A DNA stretch of 64,000 bases from Planctomycetota bacterium (GCA_008501825.1 QQUA01000013.1:62001-126000), one strand, 5' to 3'; positions 36,579 to 46,163 are shown, counted from the first letter of the stretch. A program made the numbers and translations. The notes: a model not told the origin generated them from the letters alone.

Positions 36579-39500
36579 GCCTTTTACGACTTCGGGGATT
36601 GCGGGCAGGCAACCTGCAGGACCTGGACCTTGAGTTGGCCCATGGCCGCTGGACCGCATTGCACGGTCCTTCCGGAGCCGGGAAATCGGCCTTGTTGTTC
36701 GGCGTCCTGGAACCGGTTTCCGCCCGCCGTTTTCGAATTTTGCGAGACCCTAGGGCTTTACCCGGCGGCGACGAAGCCTGGCTGCGGCGAGTGGCCGACG
36801 GAGTGGAAGGCTTGCAACCGGTGGTGGCCATGGCCGGGGAAATTCCCCGGGGCCGAGGGGAGGTCGAGGTGGGCACCGCTTTGGATCTGTGGCGTCCCCT
36901 GGCGGAAAGCTGGCGCCGGATCGGCCGCCGCCGCTGCGGCCACTGCGGCCGGGATTGGCGTCCTCCCGATTTGGACAGCTTGGTGGCCCTGGCCCATGAC
37001 TTTGCCAAGGAACAGACTCTGTACGTCTTTTCCGCCGCCGGCGGCCAGGACAGTCAGGAGTTGTTGCAAGCCGGTTGGACCCGGGTCCGTTTAGGCACCG
37101 AAGGCCTCTGCCGCCTGGAAGAGGCTCCGGCGACCTTGCCGGAGGACGCCTGGCTGTTGCTGGATCGATTCCGCTGGAAACCCGACCGCCTGTCCCGCTG
37201 GCGGGAAGCCATCCAGACCGCTTTGCACCGAGGGGTCGCCTTTGCCGTCGAGCGCGACCGGCAAAACCGTTTTTTCCCTCCGGCGGAGCAGTGCCCGCAA
37301 TGCGGCCATCCGGTTCCCCGGCGGGAAGCGGCGGAACTCCTCACCGCCCGGGAGGCCGAGGACGTGCTATTGCAGGATTCGGATTGGGGGCAATGGTGCC
37401 AGGCACCCCTGTCTGATTGGTTGCAACTGCCGGAACCCTGTTTGGGACCGGCTCGCCGCCGTTTGGAGTTTCTGCAACGAACCGGCTTGGGTCATTTGAG
37501 TCCGGTTCGGCCCTTGGGCACCCTTTCGCTGGGGGAATCCCGGCGGCTGGAGATGGTCGGCCTCCTGAGTCAGGTCCGGCGAGATCAATTGGTGCTGTTC
37601 GACGAGCCTGGCATGGGCCTGCACGGCAACGAGCGCCGCGAATTGGCCCGTCTGTTCCGGGAATTGGTGCAACAGGGCAACACCTTGTTGACCGCCGACC
37701 CGGCCCGGGACTTCCTGGAATCGGCGGATGCCTGGCTGCTCCTGGGTCCCGGCGGCGGACCCCACGGCGGCCGCCTGGTGGATCGGGGCGACGCCAACCG
37801 CCTGCCGGATCTGGAACGCTGGCGGCCACCGGCAGCCCGCCCCCCTGAGCCTGACCAGGTGTTGAGCTTCGCCGCAATCCGCCACCGGTACCTGGACATC
37901 GACAAACTGGAGCTGCCCTTACAAAGGGTGGTCGGTTTGGCCGGGGTGAGCGGCAGCGGCAAGAGCACCCTATTGGAGGAAGTCTTGGTGCCGCGCTTGC
38001 GGGCCGGCGAAGACTTTCAAGGCAAGATTCCCACCGGCGGCGTCGCGGTGTTGTTGGAGCGGGCTCTAGGAAGTGCTGCCTTTTCCACCATCGCCACCTT
38101 GTCCGGCGCCTGGACCGCGATTCGTCAAGCCTTTGCCGAGGGAGAAGAAGCTCGCATCCGGGGTTTGTCCGCTTCGGATTTGGTCGCTCGGGAAGGCCAG
38201 GGAGCCTGCGGCCGGTGCCGAGGCCACGGATTGGATCCCGACCGCTTGCCTTGTCCTTCCTGCCAAGGCCTCGGGCTGCGGGAGGATTTATTGCAGCTCC
38301 GCCTGCGCCAGCGTTCCCTGCGGGAGTGGCTGACCACGCCGCTGGAGAGCCTGCAAAAACGGCTGCCCGCCGGCGGATCGCTGCGCCAACTGGCCGGCAT
38401 CCTGGTGCAATTGGGCATGGGGCAGCGCTGCTTCGGCGAGCGCGGCCGGCTGCTTTCCCTGGGAGAACGCAGCCGCATCGCCTTGGCCCGAGCTCTGGCC
38501 GCAGCTCGCCCGGGCTGGCCGAAGCTGTTCCTGCTGGATGAACCCTGCCTGGGGCTTCCGACCTGGGAAGCCCGCAAGGTGGTCGAACTCCTTCGCAAGC
38601 TGTGCCGACAGGGTCACAGTTTCTGGGTGGTGGACCACCACGAAGTCCTGTTGCGGTCGGTGGATTGGATGCTGGAATTGGGCCCCGGTGCCGGCCCGGG
38701 AGGCGGTCGGCTGCTGTACAGCGGAGAACCGAAGGGCTTGGCCCAGGCCGGCACCCCGACCGGGCGCTGGTTGCTGGCCCGGAGGCGCAAGCCAAAACCG
38801 CCGAAAGCCGCAAAGGAACGGCCGCCGATCCGCTCCATGGCGCTGGCGGAAAGCTGGGCTCGTTCGGGACGCCAAGCGCTTGAAGCCGATTTGTGGCGGG
38901 AATTGGCCACCCGATCGGTTCTGGTCGCCGATGCCCTCGGCCAGGCCCCGCTTGGCAAGGAAGCCCTGCCGCCGACCGCCTGGCCCTGGCAACCGCCGGA
39001 GGACGCCTCTTTAGCGGCGGTGCTCGGCATTCAGGGGCGGCTGGAGGAAGCGGTACGCCAGAAAGGAGCGCCCGCCTGTGCCGCCTGTGGCCAGCGGGGC
39101 CCGTGGCCGGATTTGCTCGCCGCCCTGGAAGCTGAAGGCCCCAGGCTTCCAAGCCGGGATGGATCCTCCGGGGGAGAAGACGATTCTCCAGGGTGGTTGT
39201 TCCGCTGCCCGCTGCACCTGGCCGAAGAGGCCTGGGAAAGCGCTTCCGGCATGTTGCAGGCCGCCGGTTTCCGCCGCTTGATTCGCAACGGAGAACGGAT
39301 CCTGTTGCGCCGCGGCGTCCAACCGCAACCGGGGGATGCCTTGTTCCTGGACCGCTTTGTTCCCGATCCCCAAGAGGACCCGGGTCGGATCCGGGATCTG
39401 GAGCACCATGCCTTGTTGTTGGGCCAAGGCTGGTTGGAAGCGGAGGGCGAAGACGGCCACGTCTGGCGCTATCGGAGCGGGCGTTGTCCGGATTGCGGGC

Positions 39501-40648
39501 GGGGCGATCCTGCAGCCCCCCAGCCCCTGGAACATCGCCTGGCCGGGCGCAGCTTGAAGCAACTGCTGCAGGAGCCGTTGCGGCAAGCCCTGGCCCACGG
39601 AGATCAGCATGCCGGCGACGCCGGACCCTTTGCCGAGCTGGCCGAGTTGCTGGCCGGAACCTCGCTGTTGGATCGCCCGGCACAAACCCGCCTCCGGGCC
39701 CTGCAAGGGCTGGAAAGGCGCTTGGCCCGATTGGTCGGCTGGTTGACCTTTCCCCTCGAAGGGGTGGTGCTGCTTCACGACCAGCCCCTTTCCGGGCTGC
39801 CTTCCAAGGTCGCCGAGCGCCTGGCCAAGGCCTTGATGCAACCCCTGGCCGGCGCTCACCGATTCACCGATCCGGAAGGCTATGCCCGGACCGAAGCCTC
39901 CTCGGCTTTGCCGGAGGTCCCGGCAAGCTGGCTGGCCAAAGGCCAAGCCTTTTCCTTGGCCTTGGATTTCGCCGAGGTCTCCGATCCGCCGCCGGCGCCG
40001 GCTGAGGCCACCGTGGCCGAAGCTCTGGGCTTGGAAGCCAAGCTCCGGGAACACTTCCTGCGCAGTGAAGAAGCCCGGCTTCGGGGTTGGAAACCCAGTG
40101 ACCTGCGACGCCACCGCCAACGCCGTGGCGGCAGCGGCCGGATTTGTTCCGAATGCGGGGGCCAGGGCGGATGGCATCCTCATCCGGCCGTTCGGCTGCT
40201 TTGCAATCGCTGCCAAGGCAGTGGTTGGGGTCGGGAAACCGCCGCCTTGGAGGATCGGGGTTTGCGCTGGCCGGATCTGGCTCAGCAAGATCTGGCCGGG
40301 TTGGCGAAGCACTTTGCCGAAAGTCCGCGCCTGGCCGGGCCTTTAAAAGCGGCGGTCGCCTTGGGCATGGGGGAGCTGCGTCTTGGTCAGCGGCTTCATG
40401 AACTGCCCTTGGCCGCTCCCAGTCTGTTGGCGGTGGCGGCCGTCGCGGAAGACGAATCCTCGCTGCAAGAAGTCGCCCTGACCGTTCCCGCCGCCGGCTT
40501 GAATACCTTGGAAGCCTGCGAGATGGCCATTACCATGGAGGGCTTCCTCTCGACCGTCCCTTTCCCCAACTGGAGGGATCACCATCCGGTTTGGACGGTC
40601 CTCAAGTCCATGCGAAGGTCGAAGCCATCTCGCCGTGAGCGCGAATGA
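36575..40648 (+). CDS. tandem UvrA-like ABC ATPase, second copy degenerate
   Basis: 1357 residues. The first ~780 form a compact UvrA-type pair of ABC modules. Module I has Walker A GPSGAGKS (31-38), signature LSLGE (317-321), Walker B LVLFDEP (339-345), and CxxC pairs at 121/124 and 240/243. Module II has GVSGSGKS (457-464), LSLGE (627-631), LFLLDEP (651-657), and zinc cysteines 545/548/560/563. The remaining ~570 repeat the layout without ATPase motifs: a Walker A remnant GQAPLGKE (789-796), CxxC pairs 835/838 and 971/974, and a UvrA-II zinc finger at 1191/1194/1210/1213. Each module lacks room for the UvrB-binding insert of true UvrA (inference). Probably a DNA-damage-binding ATPase working with the XPB gene that overlaps its end by 14 bases. 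Confidence 0.85.
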   Translation: MSLLRLRGLRAGNLQDLDLELAHGRWTALHGPSGAGKSALLFGVLEPVSARRFRILRDPRALPGGDEAWLRRVADGVEGLQPVVAMAGEIPRGRGEVEVGTALDLWRPLAESWRRIGRRRCGHCGRDWRPPDLDSLVALAHDFAKEQTLYVFSAAGGQDSQELLQAGWTRVRLGTEGLCRLEEAPATLPEDAWLLLDRFRWKPDRLSRWREAIQTALHRGVAFAVERDRQNRFFPPAEQCPQCGHPVPRREAAELLTAREAEDVLLQDSDWGQWCQAPLSDWLQLPEPCLGPARRRLEFLQRTGLGHLSPVRPLGTLSLGESRRLEMVGLLSQVRRDQLVLFDEPGMGLHGNERRELARLFRELVQQGNTLLTADPARDFLESADAWLLLGPGGGPHGGRLVDRGDANRLPDLERWRPPAARPPEPDQVLSFAAIRHRYLDIDKLELPLQRVVGLAGVSGSGKSTLLEEVLVPRLRAGEDFQGKIPTGGVAVLLERALGSAAFSTIATLSGAWTAIRQAFAEGEEARIRGLSASDLVAREGQGACGRCRGHGLDPDRLPCPSCQGLGLREDLLQLRLRQRSLREWLTTPLESLQKRLPAGGSLRQLAGILVQLGMGQRCFGERGRLLSLGERSRIALARALAAARPGWPKLFLLDEPCLGLPTWEARKVVELLRKLCRQGHSFWVVDHHEVLLRSVDWMLELGPGAGPGGGRLLYSGEPKGLAQAGTPTGRWLLARRRKPKPPKAAKERPPIRSMALAESWARSGRQALEADLWRELATRSVLVADALGQAPLGKEALPPTAWPWQPPEDASLAAVLGIQGRLEEAVRQKGAPACAACGQRGPWPDLLAALEAEGPRLPSRDGSSGGEDDSPGWLFRCPLHLAEEAWESASGMLQAAGFRRLIRNGERILLRRGVQPQPGDALFLDRFVPDPQEDPGRIRDLEHHALLLGQGWLEAEGEDGHVWRYRSGRCPDCGRGDPAAPQPLEHRLAGRSLKQLLQEPLRQALAHGDQHAGDAGPFAELAELLAGTSLLDRPAQTRLRALQGLERRLARLVGWLTFPLEGVVLLHDQPLSGLPSKVAERLAKALMQPLAGAHRFTDPEGYARTEASSALPEVPASWLAKGQAFSLALDFAEVSDPPPAPAEATVAEALGLEAKLREHFLRSEEARLRGWKPSDLRRHRQRRGGSGRICSECGGQGGWHPHPAVRLLCNRCQGSGWGRETAALEDRGLRWPDLAQQDLAGLAKHFAESPRLAGPLKAAVALGMGELRLGQRLHELPLAAPSLLAVAAVAEDESSLQEVALTVPAAGLNTLEACEMAITMEGFLSTVPFPNWRDHHPVWTVLKSMRRSKPSRRERE

Positions 40649-42344
40649 CAAACCGCTGATTCTGCAAAGCGACCTGACGGTTGTTTTGGAGACCGCGCAT
40701 CCCAGTTTTCAACAGATGCGCGACCGCCTGCTGCCCTTCGCCGAACTGGTGAAATCGCCGGAGTATCTGCACACCTATCGCCTCAGCCCGGTATCGGTTT
40801 GGAATGCCGCCGCCACCGGTCTGGACGCCGATGAGGTGCTGGCCTTTCTGCGCGAAAACAGCCGCTACGGCATGCCGGCCAACTTCGAAACCGAGATCCG
40901 GACCTGGTTCGACCGGTGCGGGGTATTCAAGTTGGAGAAAAGCGAACAGGAAGACTTCCTGTGCTTGCGAGCTTCCCGGCCGAAAGTTCTAAAGGAACTG
41001 CATCACGATCCGGAATTGGCCGAACTGTTCGAAAGCGTCGACCTTGAGGCCGGCACCGGTCTCTTGGGCCGAGGCAAACGCGGCCTGTTGAAGCATCGCT
41101 TTATCAAGCTCGGCTACCCGGTTCAGGATGTCGCCGGCTACGTCGAAGGATCGCCCTTGCCGGTGGCGTTGCGCGAGGAGTGCGTTTCCGGGATGCCTTT
41201 TCACCTCCGCCCTTATCAAAACCAGGCGGTGGAAGCCTTTCACCGCGGCGGCAGTTTGCTCGGCGGCAGCGGGGTCATCGTGCTGCCTTGCGGCGGCGGC
41301 AAAACCGTGGTCGGGATGGCGGCGATGGCGGCGGTGGGGGCTCACACCTTGGTGTTGACTCCCAATACCGTGGCTTTGCGGCAGTGGCGCAAGGAGTTAC
41401 TCGACAAAACTCACTTGACCGATGATCAAATCGGCGAATATTCCGGCGAAAGCAAAGAAATTCGACCGGTGACGTTGACCACTTATCAAATCTTGACCTA
41501 CCGCCGGGGCAAGGATCAGGATTTCGTCCACTTCGATTTATTTTCCAAGGGTTCCTGGGGCTTGATCATTTACGACGAGGTGCATTTGTTGCCGGCACCG
41601 GTGTTTCGGGCCACCGCCGAAATTCAGGCCCGGCGGCGATTGGGCTTGACCGCCACTTTGGTTCGAGAAGACGGCAAAGAAGACGAAGTCTTTTGCTTGA
41701 TTGGCCCGAAGCGCTACGACGCCCCGTGGAAAGATCTGGAGCGGCGCGGCTTCATTGCCACGGTGCAATGCACCGAGGTTCGGGTCGATATGGAAGAGGA
41801 ATATCGGGTGCAGTATCTGGCCGCCACCCGGCGTCGAAAGTTTCGGTTGGCGGCGGAAAATCCGGCCAAGGTCGAAGCCTTGCAGGCCTTGTTGGGCAAG
41901 CACCGGGGTGAGCGGATTTTGATCATCGGTCAATACATCAGTCAATTGACCCATTTGCACGGGGAACTGCGGGTGCCGCTGATTACCGGCCGCATGCCCA
42001 ACCCGGAGCGGGAACGCTTGTACCAGGCGTTCCGCAACGGCGAAGTCAGCACTTTGCTGGTCAGTAAAGTCGGCAACTTCGCCATCGATTTGCCGGACGC
42101 CAACGTTGCCATCCAGGTATCCGGTACTTTTGGTTCGCGCCAGGAAGAGGCTCAAAGACTGGGCCGTATCCTGCGGCCGAAATCGGATGGCGGCGGCGCT
42201 TCTTTCTACTCGGTGGTCACCGAAGGTACGGTCGACCAGGAGTATGCCGAGAAGCGCCAGCGATTCCTCACCGAGCAGGGTTACTCCTATGCGATTCTGC
42301 CGGCTGAGGCCTTGTCCGAGGAATCCCTTTCGGAACAGGCATGA
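40635..42344 (+). CDS. bacterial XPB-like DNA helicase (superfamily 2)
   Basis: 569 residues resembling the bacterial and archaeal XPB/Ssl2 helicases, which unwind DNA 3' to 5' at lesions. Walker A is PCGGGKT (K223), Walker B is D314-E-V-H317 (YDEVHLLPA), motif III GLTATLVRED includes the XPB-specific RED motif (R344-E-D346), and motif VI QRLGRILRPK is present. About 190 N-terminal residues form the damage-recognition-like domain. It starts with GTG inside the end of the UvrA-like gene and overlaps the next gene by ATGA, so the three are translationally linked. Confidence 0.93.
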   Translation: MSANDKPLILQSDLTVVLETAHPSFQQMRDRLLPFAELVKSPEYLHTYRLSPVSVWNAAATGLDADEVLAFLRENSRYGMPANFETEIRTWFDRCGVFKLEKSEQEDFLCLRASRPKVLKELHHDPELAELFESVDLEAGTGLLGRGKRGLLKHRFIKLGYPVQDVAGYVEGSPLPVALREECVSGMPFHLRPYQNQAVEAFHRGGSLLGGSGVIVLPCGGGKTVVGMAAMAAVGAHTLVLTPNTVALRQWRKELLDKTHLTDDQIGEYSGESKEIRPVTLTTYQILTYRRGKDQDFVHFDLFSKGSWGLIIYDEVHLLPAPVFRATAEIQARRRLGLTATLVREDGKEDEVFCLIGPKRYDAPWKDLERRGFIATVQCTEVRVDMEEEYRVQYLAATRRRKFRLAAENPAKVEALQALLGKHRGERILIIGQYISQLTHLHGELRVPLITGRMPNPERERLYQAFRNGEVSTLLVSKVGNFAIDLPDANVAIQVSGTFGSRQEEAQRLGRILRPKSDGGGASFYSVVTEGTVDQEYAEKRQRFLTEQGYSYAILPAEALSEESLSEQA

Positions 42345-44347
42345 AAATCTCTTTGCGTCGTGCTTTGGTGCAACGGCCCCAGAGCGAATTGGTGGAACTT
42401 CATGACTTGTGGGTGGGCGGCAAACCCAGCCCGCATCGCAAGGAGTTGGTGGAGGCTTTGTGCCAGCGCATGGCGGATCCGGTGACCGTGCAATCGGTCC
42501 GAACCCGCCTGGATGAGGCCAGCCATCGGGTCCTGAGTTTGTTGCAAAGCAGCAGCCGACCGGACGGTTGTCCCTTTGAAGTGCTCAAGCAAAGGGCATT
42601 GGGCCAGGGAATTCAAGCTGGACCGGTGCGAAGCGCCTTGGCCGATTTGTGGGCCATGGGTTTCGCCATGCCCGCTCCCGAAGGCGCCGCCGGACCGAAC
42701 GGCGTTCCGGAAGCTTGGGTGTTGCCCAGGGAGCTGGCCTTTGCCCTGAAACAAACCACCTCCTCCAGCTTGTCGCCGGCGGAGTTGTTGACCCTGCACG
42801 GCTATTTGGAGCGTCAGCTCGGCGGCAACGAATCTGATTCCAACTCCCAGAGAGCCCGGCGCATGTATCGATTTTTAGCCGGCGATTCATCCATTTGCGC
42901 CCGCATCGATGAATTGAAGGAAACTTTGGTGCAGCCGATGCACCGCCTGATCACCGAATTCGGAGGTTTATTGCCGCTTTCCGAATTGGACAAACTCGGA
43001 GGAGAGGGCGGCCGGGACGTCGCCACTTTGCAAAAGGCCTTGGAAGACAATTCTCTCGGCTCCTTGGGGGAATTGGATTTGGAAAGTTTCGGCATTCGCC
43101 AGCGTGGACAAATCATCGCCGTCTTCAATGAGGTGGTGATGGCCTACTTAAGGCGCGCTGCGAAAATAGATCCGGTAGAACCGGCGGCGATTGCCAGCAT
43201 CGGCGTCGACTTCGTCTCGAACTTCTCCCGGTTCGCTTCTTTCGTCGGCGACCAAAACGTCCGGTTTACGGTTCGGGGTACCATCTTCAAAAGTACCGGC
43301 AAGCGCATCGCCGATACCTTGATTCCCAATCCGGGCCGCGAGTTTCGTCGCCGCGACATTCTGGACTTGGAATATCGATTCGCCCTTTCTTTCCGCTTGA
43401 TCGACCGTACCGGCGAGCGTTCCTTCATGCTCACCCGGGAAGGGCAGGATTTCCTGCGCAAGCCTTTGTTGGACAAGCAACGGCAAATGCTCGATTGGTT
43501 GATTGAAGATCGGGACTTGCCCGGAGATTTGGCCCATCAATTGCGCCTGCGCCGAACTACTTTGCGGTACTTGAAGCGCTTGGAACCGGGAGTCTGGTAC
43601 GACGCCATGTTTTTGCCTTTCGTGGCCCGAAACCATTATTTGGCTTCCTTGGCCATGGAGCAGGAAAGCCTGCGGGACGGCAATACTTTCCCGGTTCGGT
43701 CCTCGGCCGACTTGCAGTCGCTGGCCTGGAATCTCTTTACCTGGATCCGCAAACACCTCTATCTGCTCGGTGTCATTGACTTGGGATACGACGCCAGTGG
43801 CCGAGCTTGTGCCTTCCGCTTGACCTCGATGGGGGCGGAATTGCTTGGAGTGATTCCCGGCCGGGAGCTGGAAGGCGCCGGCCACATCGTGGTGAATCCG
43901 GACTTCGAGGTGGTGCTGTTCCCGGAAGAACATTCCCATACCTTGGTGTACCAATTGGATCGTTTTTGCCAGCGGGAATTGACCGACAGCCTATACCACT
44001 ATCGGATCACTCCCGGAAGTCTCCATCGAGCCTTGTCCGAGGGCATGGATTTAAATGGCATTGTGGATTTGCTGGGAAGATTGAGCCGCACGCCGCTGCC
44101 GCAAAACGTTTTGTTCTCCTTGGAATCGTGGGCTCGAAGCGACGGCTTGGTCACTTATTACGACGACGGTCGTCTGGAGTGTGACACTCCGGAGATCCTC
44201 GATCGCTTGCAGTTGCATCCTGAACTGGGGCGATTGGGCTTTGAACGGCTTTCGCCGGGCACCTTGCGCTTGCACGGAGAAGCTCCCCAAGAAGACATCG
44301 GCGGTTGGGTTCGGGATTTCGGTGTCGCCTTCCGAGTCGCTTCCTGA
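42341..44347 (+). CDS. helicase-associated protein (Helicase_C_3-like), XPB partner
   Basis: 668 residues without ATPase motifs. The C-terminal region from about residue 510 (AGHIVVNPDFEVVLFPEE and the following helices) resembles the helicase-associated Helicase_C_3 family; in mycobacteria a protein of this type is, to my knowledge, encoded beside the XPB helicase. The N-terminal half is helical with winged-helix-like segments. The ATGA overlap with the XPB gene argues for equal synthesis and a complex. It probably regulates or guides the helicase, a role filled by Bax1 nuclease in archaea; no nuclease motif is visible here. Confidence 0.8.
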   Translation: MKISLRRALVQRPQSELVELHDLWVGGKPSPHRKELVEALCQRMADPVTVQSVRTRLDEASHRVLSLLQSSSRPDGCPFEVLKQRALGQGIQAGPVRSALADLWAMGFAMPAPEGAAGPNGVPEAWVLPRELAFALKQTTSSSLSPAELLTLHGYLERQLGGNESDSNSQRARRMYRFLAGDSSICARIDELKETLVQPMHRLITEFGGLLPLSELDKLGGEGGRDVATLQKALEDNSLGSLGELDLESFGIRQRGQIIAVFNEVVMAYLRRAAKIDPVEPAAIASIGVDFVSNFSRFASFVGDQNVRFTVRGTIFKSTGKRIADTLIPNPGREFRRRDILDLEYRFALSFRLIDRTGERSFMLTREGQDFLRKPLLDKQRQMLDWLIEDRDLPGDLAHQLRLRRTTLRYLKRLEPGVWYDAMFLPFVARNHYLASLAMEQESLRDGNTFPVRSSADLQSLAWNLFTWIRKHLYLLGVIDLGYDASGRACAFRLTSMGAELLGVIPGRELEGAGHIVVNPDFEVVLFPEEHSHTLVYQLDRFCQRELTDSLYHYRITPGSLHRALSEGMDLNGIVDLLGRLSRTPLPQNVLFSLESWARSDGLVTYYDDGRLECDTPEILDRLQLHPELGRLGFERLSPGTLRLHGEAPQEDIGGWVRDFGVAFRVAS

Positions 44348-44969
44348 ATCCGGGCCTCCAGGCCAAATTCCCCGGGGCATCTGGGCGGTGGCTTCCGGGT
44401 TGTTGGACCGGCGGCAAGCTCTCCAATGGGCGGCTAACGCCTCCCCGGCGCAAGCCTGGACTTTTCGCCGGCCGGCCGGCTCGACGCGACAAGCCGTAGC
44501 CGCTTTGCAAGCTCTTCGCCACTTCCCGAAAGCTCCAGCATTCTTGTCGGTTCACGGCCGATTCGATTGGGCTCGTTGTGCCGGTGCCGACGCCGTCATT
44601 ACCGGCATGGGCAGCTTGCCTTGCCGTCATTGGCGCACGCTTTGGCCCGAGGCTTGGTTGGCGGCTTCCGCTCATGACCAAGGCGAAATCGATGCGGCTT
44701 TAGCGGCCGGAGCCCAGTTTTTGATTTTCGGACCGGTGTGGGATACGCCCTCCAAACGCGGTTTATTGGCTCCCCGTGGCTTGGAGTCCTTGAAGCGTTG
44801 GTGTTGTCGCTTGCCGGTTCCGGTCCTCGCCATTGGCGGCATCCAAAATGAGACTCAGGTTCAAGCCTGTTACGACGCCGGCGCTCACGGGGTTCTGGTG
44901 CTGAGAGCTGCCGAACATAAAACCCAATTGGAATCTCTGGTTCAGGCCTGGCATCGAGCCGCAGGCTGA
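44322..44969 (+). CDS. thiamine-phosphate synthase-like protein (ThiE/TenI family)
   Basis: About 215 residues of the TIM-barrel ThiE/TenI family, which join HMP-PP and HET-P to thiamine phosphate or, in TenI, aromatise the thiazole. Recognised are SAHDQGEIDAALAAGAQFLI, FGPVWDTPSKRG (family phosphate loop GPxxxTxxK) and VLAIGGIQNETQVQACYDAGA. The N-terminal strand is divergent (GIWAVASGLLDRRQ) and the pyrophosphate-binding aspartates are not clear, so TenI-like function is possible. The start is uncertain; GTG at 44322 overlaps the previous gene by 26 bases. A weak terminator follows. thiL lies 5.5 kb away. Confidence 0.75.
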   Translation: MSPSESLPESGPPGQIPRGIWAVASGLLDRRQALQWAANASPAQAWTFRRPAGSTRQAVAALQALRHFPKAPAFLSVHGRFDWARCAGADAVITGMGSLPCRHWRTLWPEAWLAASAHDQGEIDAALAAGAQFLIFGPVWDTPSKRGLLAPRGLESLKRWCCRLPVPVLAIGGIQNETQVQACYDAGAHGVLVLRAAEHKTQLESLVQAWHRAAG

Positions 44970-44990
44970 GGCCGGATTGTGGATTGAACG

Positions 44991-45009
44991 CGCCGGTCTT
45001 CGGCGTTTT
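44991..45009 (+). terminator. weak intrinsic terminator after the repair/thiE operon
   Basis: CGCCG, loop GTCTT, CGGCG, then TTTT: a short GC stem with a four-T tail, 22 bases after the ThiE-like stop and just before the convergent SGNH gene ends. It would close the long plus-strand operon. Confidence 0.5.
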
Positions 45010-45020
45010 CGGGTTTCACA

Positions 45021-46049
45021 TCAGGGAAGCCATTGCGCCTGCAGCAACCCCTGAAGAATGCTTCGAGCGTATCGGCGATGAGCCTCCTCGTTCGGATGGC
45101 GATCCAAGGGATGGAGAAAAAAATCGGCAAAAGAAGCTTCGGGAAACTCTGAAGCGGTATCTAGGAACAAAAAACCCGATTGTTCCATGAGCTCTTGCCA
45201 CTGTTGCAGAAAAGGAGGCCTGGGTTCATCCAACTTCAAGCAAACAAAGACTACCGGGACGTGATGGTCCTCGGCAAATCGCGCGAATTCCCGACATAAT
45301 TCCTCCAGGGATTGCAGTTGCTCCGACGGCAGGGAACTTCGATTTAATTGTTCATGATAGTCGGCGATTTGCCGGTGTTTGCCCATCCCATTCAGCAGCT
45401 TCCAAAGAAAGCTGTGCCATCCTGGATAGCTTTTCGATTTTTTCACGTAGGTTCGCTTTCGATGCTCGCTACGAGTTGGAATTTGCAAGTCTTCCAAAGT
45501 AAAGGTAACCAGCAATAGATCCGGATTGAAAGGCAAGGCCTTATGCCGAGCGGTAGCCAGATAATTCCATAGCCCATAACCGGCGACGGCGAAGTTCAAA
45601 ACTTCGAACCGAGTTCCGGTGTCCGAGTCATTGAGGTCCTCCTGCAATAGGGCCGGAAAGGAATCATGGACCTGAACACCCCATCCCATGGCCGGAGAGT
45701 CGCCGACGATCGCCAGACGAAAACAATCGCCGGGCTTATCCAGGCTTGCCGGCGGATTCCTCATGCCCCAAGCATTGGTTTGAAAATGAACTCCCTGAAA
45801 CCGAAGATTCAAGTTCGGGCGGAGTTCATAGTGGACCTCAGGTGCGGGCGAAGCTCGCAATAAGTCGGCTCGTCCAAAGGATCGCAGACTGTTGACATAA
45901 GAGAAGTTCAGACCTCGGCGGCCGAACAACCAGCAGCGGGCGCCCAGTTCGAGAGCCGTAAACCCGGCCAGGACTATCAGAGCGCTGAGGAAAAGACGCT
46001 TGCGAGGGGGAGGGGCGGTTCGGCGCCCCACCTTGGTCTGCTTATTCAT
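45021..46049 (-). CDS. membrane-anchored SGNH/GDSL-like hydrolase
   Basis: 342 residues. A basic n-region is followed by one hydrophobic segment (LFLSALIVLAGFTALELGA) that probably anchors the protein in the inner membrane facing out. The SGNH core has block I IVGDSPAMGWGV (catalytic Ser), an Asn-containing block near LNFAVAGYGLWN, and block V DRHPNEEAHRRYA carrying the Asp-His pair. Such enzymes are esterases or acetyltransferase partners acting on sugars or lipids. It follows the mod operon on the same strand after 114 bases and converges with the ThiE-like gene. Substrate unknown. Confidence 0.82.
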   Translation of the reverse strand: MNKQTKVGRRTAPPPRKRLFLSALIVLAGFTALELGARCWLFGRRGLNFSYVNSLRSFGRADLLRASPAPEVHYELRPNLNLRFQGVHFQTNAWGMRNPPASLDKPGDCFRLAIVGDSPAMGWGVQVHDSFPALLQEDLNDSDTGTRFEVLNFAVAGYGLWNYLATARHKALPFNPDLLLVTFTLEDLQIPTRSEHRKRTYVKKSKSYPGWHSFLWKLLNGMGKHRQIADYHEQLNRSSLPSEQLQSLEELCREFARFAEDHHVPVVFVCLKLDEPRPPFLQQWQELMEQSGFLFLDTASEFPEASFADFFLHPLDRHPNEEAHRRYARSILQGLLQAQWLP

Positions 46050-46163
46050 GCCGCTCCAGGGGAATCAGGGAGAAGGATGGCAAGGGCGGAGACAATCACC
46101 GCCGGATGGAGAATATCAAGCGGAAATTGAAATGGACACCCAAGCCAAAGCCGTTTTTGAATT

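Noticed and set aside
36560-36580. GGTTCGAACTC resembling a tRNA T-arm
   Set aside because: It lies inside the coding end of the phosphatase gene and no cloverleaf can be drawn around it.
37341-39683. 780-codon open frame opposite the UvrA-like gene
   Set aside because: The product is very rich in Pro, Arg and Gly with no domain, as expected for an antisense frame in GC-rich coding DNA; the plus-strand frame has clear ATPase and zinc motifs.
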